Below are positions 59,418 through 64,000 of a DNA stretch of 64,000 nucleotides, one piece after another; position 1 is the stretch's first letter, and each line of letters starts with the position of its first letter. Both the position numbers and the translations under genes were made by a program. Below the pieces are notes generated by a model. That model saw only the letters and a program-made list of their open reading frames with translations. It was not told the origin of the DNA and ran no database searches. The DNA comes from Sipunculus nudus (taxonomy: Eukaryota > Annelida > Sipuncula > Golfingiida > Sipunculidae), in NCBI GenBank assembly GCA_026874595.1, contig CM049320.1, positions 18,674,988 through 18,738,987 on the forward strand, read 5' to 3'.

Positions 59418-61205
59418 AAGAGAGAGAGAGAGAGGCATTTTAGGTTATCTAAGGGAGATAGAAATATATTACAGATTAATATATTACAGTTCTCGCTCTA
59501 CATTCAGAAGGGTCCAAATAATATCCTTCGTACTTTTGAAGTTCCAGCTTGACAAACGGCGTCCTAACAGGTCATCTTGGACGAAAGTACAGGCTTTACT
59601 TGTAATTTTGAGAATCACATATTTCAGCCATGGGTCTATCCTTCCACTGAGCAGAAATGGCAAAATGGGATCGGTAGCACATTGCATATCCAAACTTTAA
59701 ATGCCACTAGATTGTCTTAGGTATAGGGATAAGAAATAACTTTCATGTACTATAATACAGTTACAGGGGGAATTTTTCAGTATATATAAGTAAAATTGAG
59801 TAAATTTATACAGAATCAGACTCCGGGAAGGGCTATGTATATTTTTATGAAATATGATCTAAAAAATGATCCCTGAAAATCTTGAAATGCTGCTGAAGAC
59901 TGGTGCCACCACTTTAATGTTTTCATATTTAATCATTTTTCTTGTATTTTTGAAAATAACACTTATTTATCACCCAACAGAGGACACTTCGTTTAGACGC
60001 AAAGATCACGCTTCACATAAAGAAATATTCGACTTTTCACTAACTTTCAGCATACCTGACCGTAAATAGCTGTCCTATATTTTTACTATAGGAAGCAAAG
60101 ACACACGTTATAATACTTCAGAAGCTCAGAAAATGGATCATTACCCGAGCATAAAGTTAGACCATCAGCCCAGAGAAGTTGAAACTTTACATGTAGACAG
60201 GCTGTGGTTTTTTTTCAGCATTTCCCAATAAAGTAATTTTTAAATATTTGTTAAAAGATCTTTACGTTAAACAATCTCGTGGAGGAAACTGAACTTAGTA
60301 TGATGTCAGGTTAAGCAGATTTAAGACATCAAAGGACATGATAGTTAACCTTTATTAAAATATCTAAACAAACTTTGCCTGTAGCTGAATACAGTCTTAG
60401 GTTCAAATTTCTATAATCATGTCCTAATGTGTATTATCAATATTATCTTCATTCTTGAAACAATGTTATTATTTGCTAAACGAATTGTTGACTGTTCTGG
60501 TCGATTTCAGTGCCGTAAATATATTAAAATAATGGTCTGAGTGGAAACATTAATAGACATTTGTGTCATTATTGAAACATAACCTAACTTCATTTTTCAA
60601 GTTTTGGTTGATCATGTAAGAGATGGAACAATTACAAAAATCAAAATAAGTCGACCAATATAGAGAAAATATTATAGAATATTTTATACAAAAAACCTAT
60701 AGGAAAAGACATCTACTTGTATAAGTAGAAATCCCTAAGCAGATGTGCATCTGTGGTTTATTTTTATTATGCCTTAGTTTGTTTACAAGTTTTGGCTTAA
60801 AATTACATTTTGTGAGCTTGTTGCCATGGTTTTAAGGTGATGTTAACGTCAGTCAATTTTTGTGTTAATGTTGTGATGTGACACTTGAACTACTTTGAAA
60901 GGGTAATTGATCAAATTCAGAATCAACGACTGTGCAGTTACTGCTTTTTGCCTTTGGGAGGTAATATATAATAGCTTCTGCAGTAATGAGGCAAAAGACA
61001 GTTCTCGCAATATTTAAAAAACAAATGGCTGGAATGCTTCCTCCAGTAACCAGTTAAACACTGCTATAATATCGTACATATAAAATATAAAGTTCGGTAC
61101 CTGCTGATATTGGTCTTAATGGGACACTTAAAAACACTTTAAAGGACAATTACTCAAAATCATCTTTAGAGCACTTACTGCCTTTTGCCTAATTAGGGCA
61201 GTATT
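58820..61205. repeat. Cluster of GCAGTAAG / CTTACTGC hairpin motifs
   Basis: Copies or half-copies lie at about 58824, 59000, 59061, 59132, 60935, 60980 and 61171. Two form perfect hairpins: 59000-59029 (AAAAAGCAGTA, 8-nt loop) and 59064-59085 (AGCAGTAAG, 4-nt loop). Most are preceded or followed by AAGGCAAAA or TTTTGCCTT. Between them the DNA is unique AT-rich sequence without a recognised gene. Confidence 0.55.
59349..59434. repeat. Compound (TA)n(GA)n microsatellite
   Basis: TA at 59349-59384 runs into GA at 59385-59434 with two AAAG interruptions. Confidence 0.95.
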
Positions 61206-61425
61206 ATAGATCCAACTCCAATCTAACACGTTTTCACATCAACTATTAATAAATGCAGAGGAGCCTGCCACCCGATATTACATTCTGGAGACCAGTGAGT
61301 ATATTATAAAAAAATCATGTGAGTCATGTTTTTATGGCTAGAATAAATGACAATCGAAATAATTAACTTCATGCACACTGTAATATCAACTTGTATGCCC
61401 TTTATTTGGACAAAATCTATCGTCT
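61206..61425. other. No gene recognised
   Basis: A short AT-rich stretch without features. Confidence 0.4.
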
Positions 61426-61740
61426 TTATCCCCTCGCAACGAAGTTGCCGGAGGGGATAATAGTAAAACCTCTGTTCATGCGTAGTCCGTCATTCCGTAC
61501 GTTCGTCCGGGATTGCCTTGTGGATCGGTTTTAAGCCAAACCGTTTCACCTAAATCTTTCATCTTTCACATATGACTCACCCACCCATGAATGAATAACC
61601 CCGTTGAGTTAAAGGTCAGATGGTCTAAAGTCAAGGTCAAACACCTGCCCTCATCATTTTCACACTTGTGTAATACACCCCATATGATTATGCTCCCGTT
61701 GGAGGGGATGCTGCACTTTGCGGTGCCCTTTGCTCTTAAT
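61426..61740 (+). repeat. Dispersed repeat-like segment headed by a strong hairpin
   Basis: The stem TTATCCCCTC+GCAAC pairs with GTTGC+GAGGGGATAA (61426-61460) with a GAA loop and a 2-nt bulge on the right side. The segment continues with iterated GTCCG/CGTCCG, then an AGGTCA-rich block (61611-61640), and ends near a second GTTGGAGGGGAT phrase (61697-61708). No other full copy occurs in the window. Confidence 0.5.
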
Positions 61741-61968
61741 ACAATCAAACATATATAACGAAAGTTGACTTTATAAGACATGAGAGGTAATCACAATGTA
61801 ATACATTGTCAGCTGCTTAAATACATTTGATGTCATGCAATGATTTTATCAAGCAATAAGATATAACAGACAATTTTTACATTACATTAGTACTGATTGG
61901 CAGTGGCTTTAATTTATCTTTTAGGGTGGGAGGTCACAAGAATGCGTGGGAGGGTAATTAAAGTTAAG

Positions 61969-61971
<3 letters not shown>

Positions 61972-62055
<84 letters not shown>

Positions 62056-62067
62056 AAGAAAGAGAGA
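61972..62067. repeat. Compound (TA)n(GA)n microsatellite
   Basis: TA at 61972-62012 followed by GA at 62013-62067 with AAAG interruptions. Confidence 0.95.
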
Positions 62068-62104
62068 TGAGTGAATAGACATGCTTGTTCATTTATATAG
62101 AAAG

Positions 62105-62200
62105 CGAACATGATTACACATGCAGAAAAGTCAGTTTACTGCCGTTGAGAATCGAACCCATGGCCTTACGATTGCAGGTCGCTTACTGTGTATTCATGTT
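62105..62200 (-). mobile_element. tRNA-like fragment, probable SINE head remnant
   Basis: On the minus strand a B-box-like GGGTTCGATTCTC (about 62145-62157) follows an anticodon-arm-like stretch (AGCGACCTGCAATCGTAAGG). A convincing A-box and a complete cloverleaf are not seen, so I do not call a tRNA gene. Confidence 0.35.
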
Positions 62201-62629
62201 CGATTTGTGTATATGTATGTATATGTTTTAACTCCTTTAAAGTCTTAGTGACACAGTTCAAATATTTATATTACAATTAATTTATTATGTACCAACAAAT
62301 ATGGTATTATGTTTCCAGTATATCTTAATCGTAAACCAGGTTCAGATAACTATTTTGATAGTAAACTAAGAAATGGAACCAAAGTCTATTCTTATTATTA
62401 ATCTATTTCATTCCGAATATATAAATATTATTCTTTGAATATCACATGAGGATGAATATATTGACCATCCCCCCTAGTTGTCCGTTAGCCAAAGTTCATA
62501 TTTTCTGCTTACCTTGTTTTAGGGTCTAAAGTTTTTGTCTTGGTGGATTTATTTTCCCATACACATCAGGTGTGAACAATATTGAGCTTGGCCCTGACCA
62601 GTCTTGTAACTTATTGTGACTACTTCCTC

Positions 62630-62795
62630 GGAACGGGGGACATTGATTCGGGTTTGTCTGTCTGACTGTCCGTCAGGTTTTTGTTTCCGTGCAATAATTT
62701 TCCTAAATATTATCCGATTTCATTCATATCCGGATCAGTGATTGCTCTCATGTATACCTTGGATGGAATTGGTTTCGGGTGTTTCTGTCTGATAA
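62630..62795 (+). repeat. Isolated unit of the ~140-bp repeat found at 31895
   Basis: Shares CTGTCTGACTGTCCGTCAGG, CCGTGCAATAATTTTCCTAA and ATTATCCGATTTCATTCA, then ATCAGTGATTGCTCTCATG. Only one unit is present here. Confidence 0.8.
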
Positions 62796-63858
62796 GATAA
62801 TAATACAATGGCATATTTTATTATTGATATGATGAATCAGCACATTTAGTGTCACTTATCACGAAGAGGTGTCGCTAGCTGGTGACATAAATTACTTGAT
62901 TTTTTTTTTTTTGGTCATGGTTAAAACTATTTGCACTTGGTCATAATTTATCATCCCGACTTGAAGGCGGAAGCGGAGGTCATACATTCCTTCAATTTGC
63001 TTGCTGAGGTTGTCACTGACCTGTCTCATAAGAAAACTTGTGAATTGAGACAACTTTTGGCCCACCTGTGGTTTTATTACACAGGTTCATGATTAACTCG
63101 TTTTTTAAATGGCGGAACAGCTATTTTGAAAATGGCGGCGACTATGGCCGAAAAATACCAAAACATAATTATCTTGGTCATGACACTTGATAATCAATCT
63201 ATCTATAAGTTAACCCTCTAGGTCAAACGTTTAGGAAATTGTGGTATTTTGCTATATAAGTATTTTTTTGCACAAAATCCACAGAAAAATAAATGAAGAC
63301 CATAAAACATGTTTGAGTCCAGTGGCGGCCAGTCTATTACTAAAATGTGGAGATGGGGGTATATATCCAACCCCCACCACCTTATTGACGTCCCTGCTGT
63401 TTGGTTACTAGATTCACATCACTGACACAACGCAATAGACGGTAGAATTTAGCAAAGAAGAAAACGCTACTGTTTTGGAAATACAGGATAGCCTATATTT
63501 TCGGTTTTTCGGGGCCTGTTGGTGCACCCAAGAATAATTTGAAACATTATTCTAAAACTCCAGTAACTCAATTAATAAAAAACAACTTGATTGCCATGGT
63601 CCTTTCCTTGCATACAGATCATGGACAGTTTCATCAGTTCCGGAAGACTGATGGCTTTCTAATTTTAAGATAGGGCTTCGTTTTCATTAAAGTTAAGTTT
63701 CAGCTAACATATCTAAGCATTGCTTGTCTGTCAATGCTATTCGCACACCGTTCCTTATTAGTTTGATGGGATCGTGTGAAATAATGACGATGTGATTAGA
63801 CCGATTTGATTTTACTGTAGATTTCCGTGATTTATGTTTAAATGAGACACATTTATAG

Positions 63859-63863
<5 letters not shown>
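62796..63863. other. No gene recognised
   Basis: A short CG-richer patch at 63110-63150 contains two ATGGCGG contexts, the second opening a short frame without recognisable features. A T homopolymer lies at about 62901-62912. No gene call is made. Confidence 0.35.

Positions 63864-63903
<40 letters not shown>
63864..63903. repeat. (TA)n microsatellite
   Basis: An uninterrupted TA tract near the window end. Confidence 0.95.
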
Positions 63904-63904
<1 letters not shown>

Positions 63905-64000
63905 TCATCACTCTGAAAACAGTTATATTTCAAAGAAACTTTAGATGAAGTTCTTATGAATCAAGTAAATATGTTCATGATAATATTCATAAGAAATAAT

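Noticed and set aside
62105-62200. Functional tRNA gene
   Set aside because: The B-box-like motif is good but the A-box and cloverleaf pairing are not convincing.
63120-63200. First exon at ATGGCGGCG
   Set aside because: The frame is short, there is no consensus donor at a sensible place, and similar ATGGCGG contexts occur nearby, which suggests a repeat.

Overview
The window looks like intergenic or intronic DNA from an invertebrate animal, most plausibly a bivalve mollusc. The reasons are an AT-rich background, about fifteen (TA)n tracts, tRNA-derived SINEs, a decayed L1-like LINE, a Ty3/gypsy element with decayed pol, and dispersed repeats rich in 'TGTCTGTCTGTTTGTC' and 'GGGGGCGCTG' motifs of a kind I associate with bivalves. 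The taxonomic call is inference. I found no intact host gene, rRNA or functional tRNA. The longest coding regions all belong to transposable elements.

Layout. Positions 1-18365 are mostly unassigned AT-rich DNA. They hold a 29-bp palindromic minisatellite (2031-2168), a minus-strand copy of a composite repeat (2891-5005), microsatellites, two SINE-derived pieces (about 9755-9935 and 10178-10545) and an inverted-repeat region near 13.3-14.0 kb. Positions 18366-31135 form one long plus-strand array of the same composite repeat. It is interrupted by a 622-bp foldback element (18983-19604) and by a 4383-bp long-inverted-repeat element, here called E1 (22073-26455), and it contains a near-identical 465-bp tandem duplication (27751-28680). 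Positions 31895-32425 are a tandem repeat of about 140 bp. Positions 32480-36480 are a decayed endonuclease-RT LINE split by a SINE. Positions 36747-40010 are a one-ended element (E3), cut off by a 1082-bp pogo-like non-autonomous element (40013-41094). Two SINEs of one family lie at about 41.6-42.0 and 42.8-43.2 kb.

Positions 43433-55556 are a Ty3/gypsy-type retrotransposon with two 679-bp LTRs, inserted in a (TA)n tract. Its leader is split by element E2 (44340-48427). Gag carries an RRM-like N-terminal region and a CCHC knuckle. Pol retains protease, RT, RNase H and integrase motifs but is broken by several frameshifts and stops. Positions 55557-64000 are again AT-rich and unassigned, with microsatellites, a cluster of GCAGTAAG hairpins and a 35-nt hairpin repeat.

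The least expected result is that E1, E2 and E3 appear to be one family of DNA element. Their termini begin TAGTNCATNAGCC. E1 and E2 carry 3-bp target duplications (TAT and GAT), and E1 has inverted arms of about 700 bp. No transposase is visible. E2 and E3 share reverse-strand hydrophobic peptides, which suggests captured gene fragments, but this is unproven. The dispersed composite repeat also carries palindromic X-box-like sites and perfect DR1 (AGGTCA) sites.
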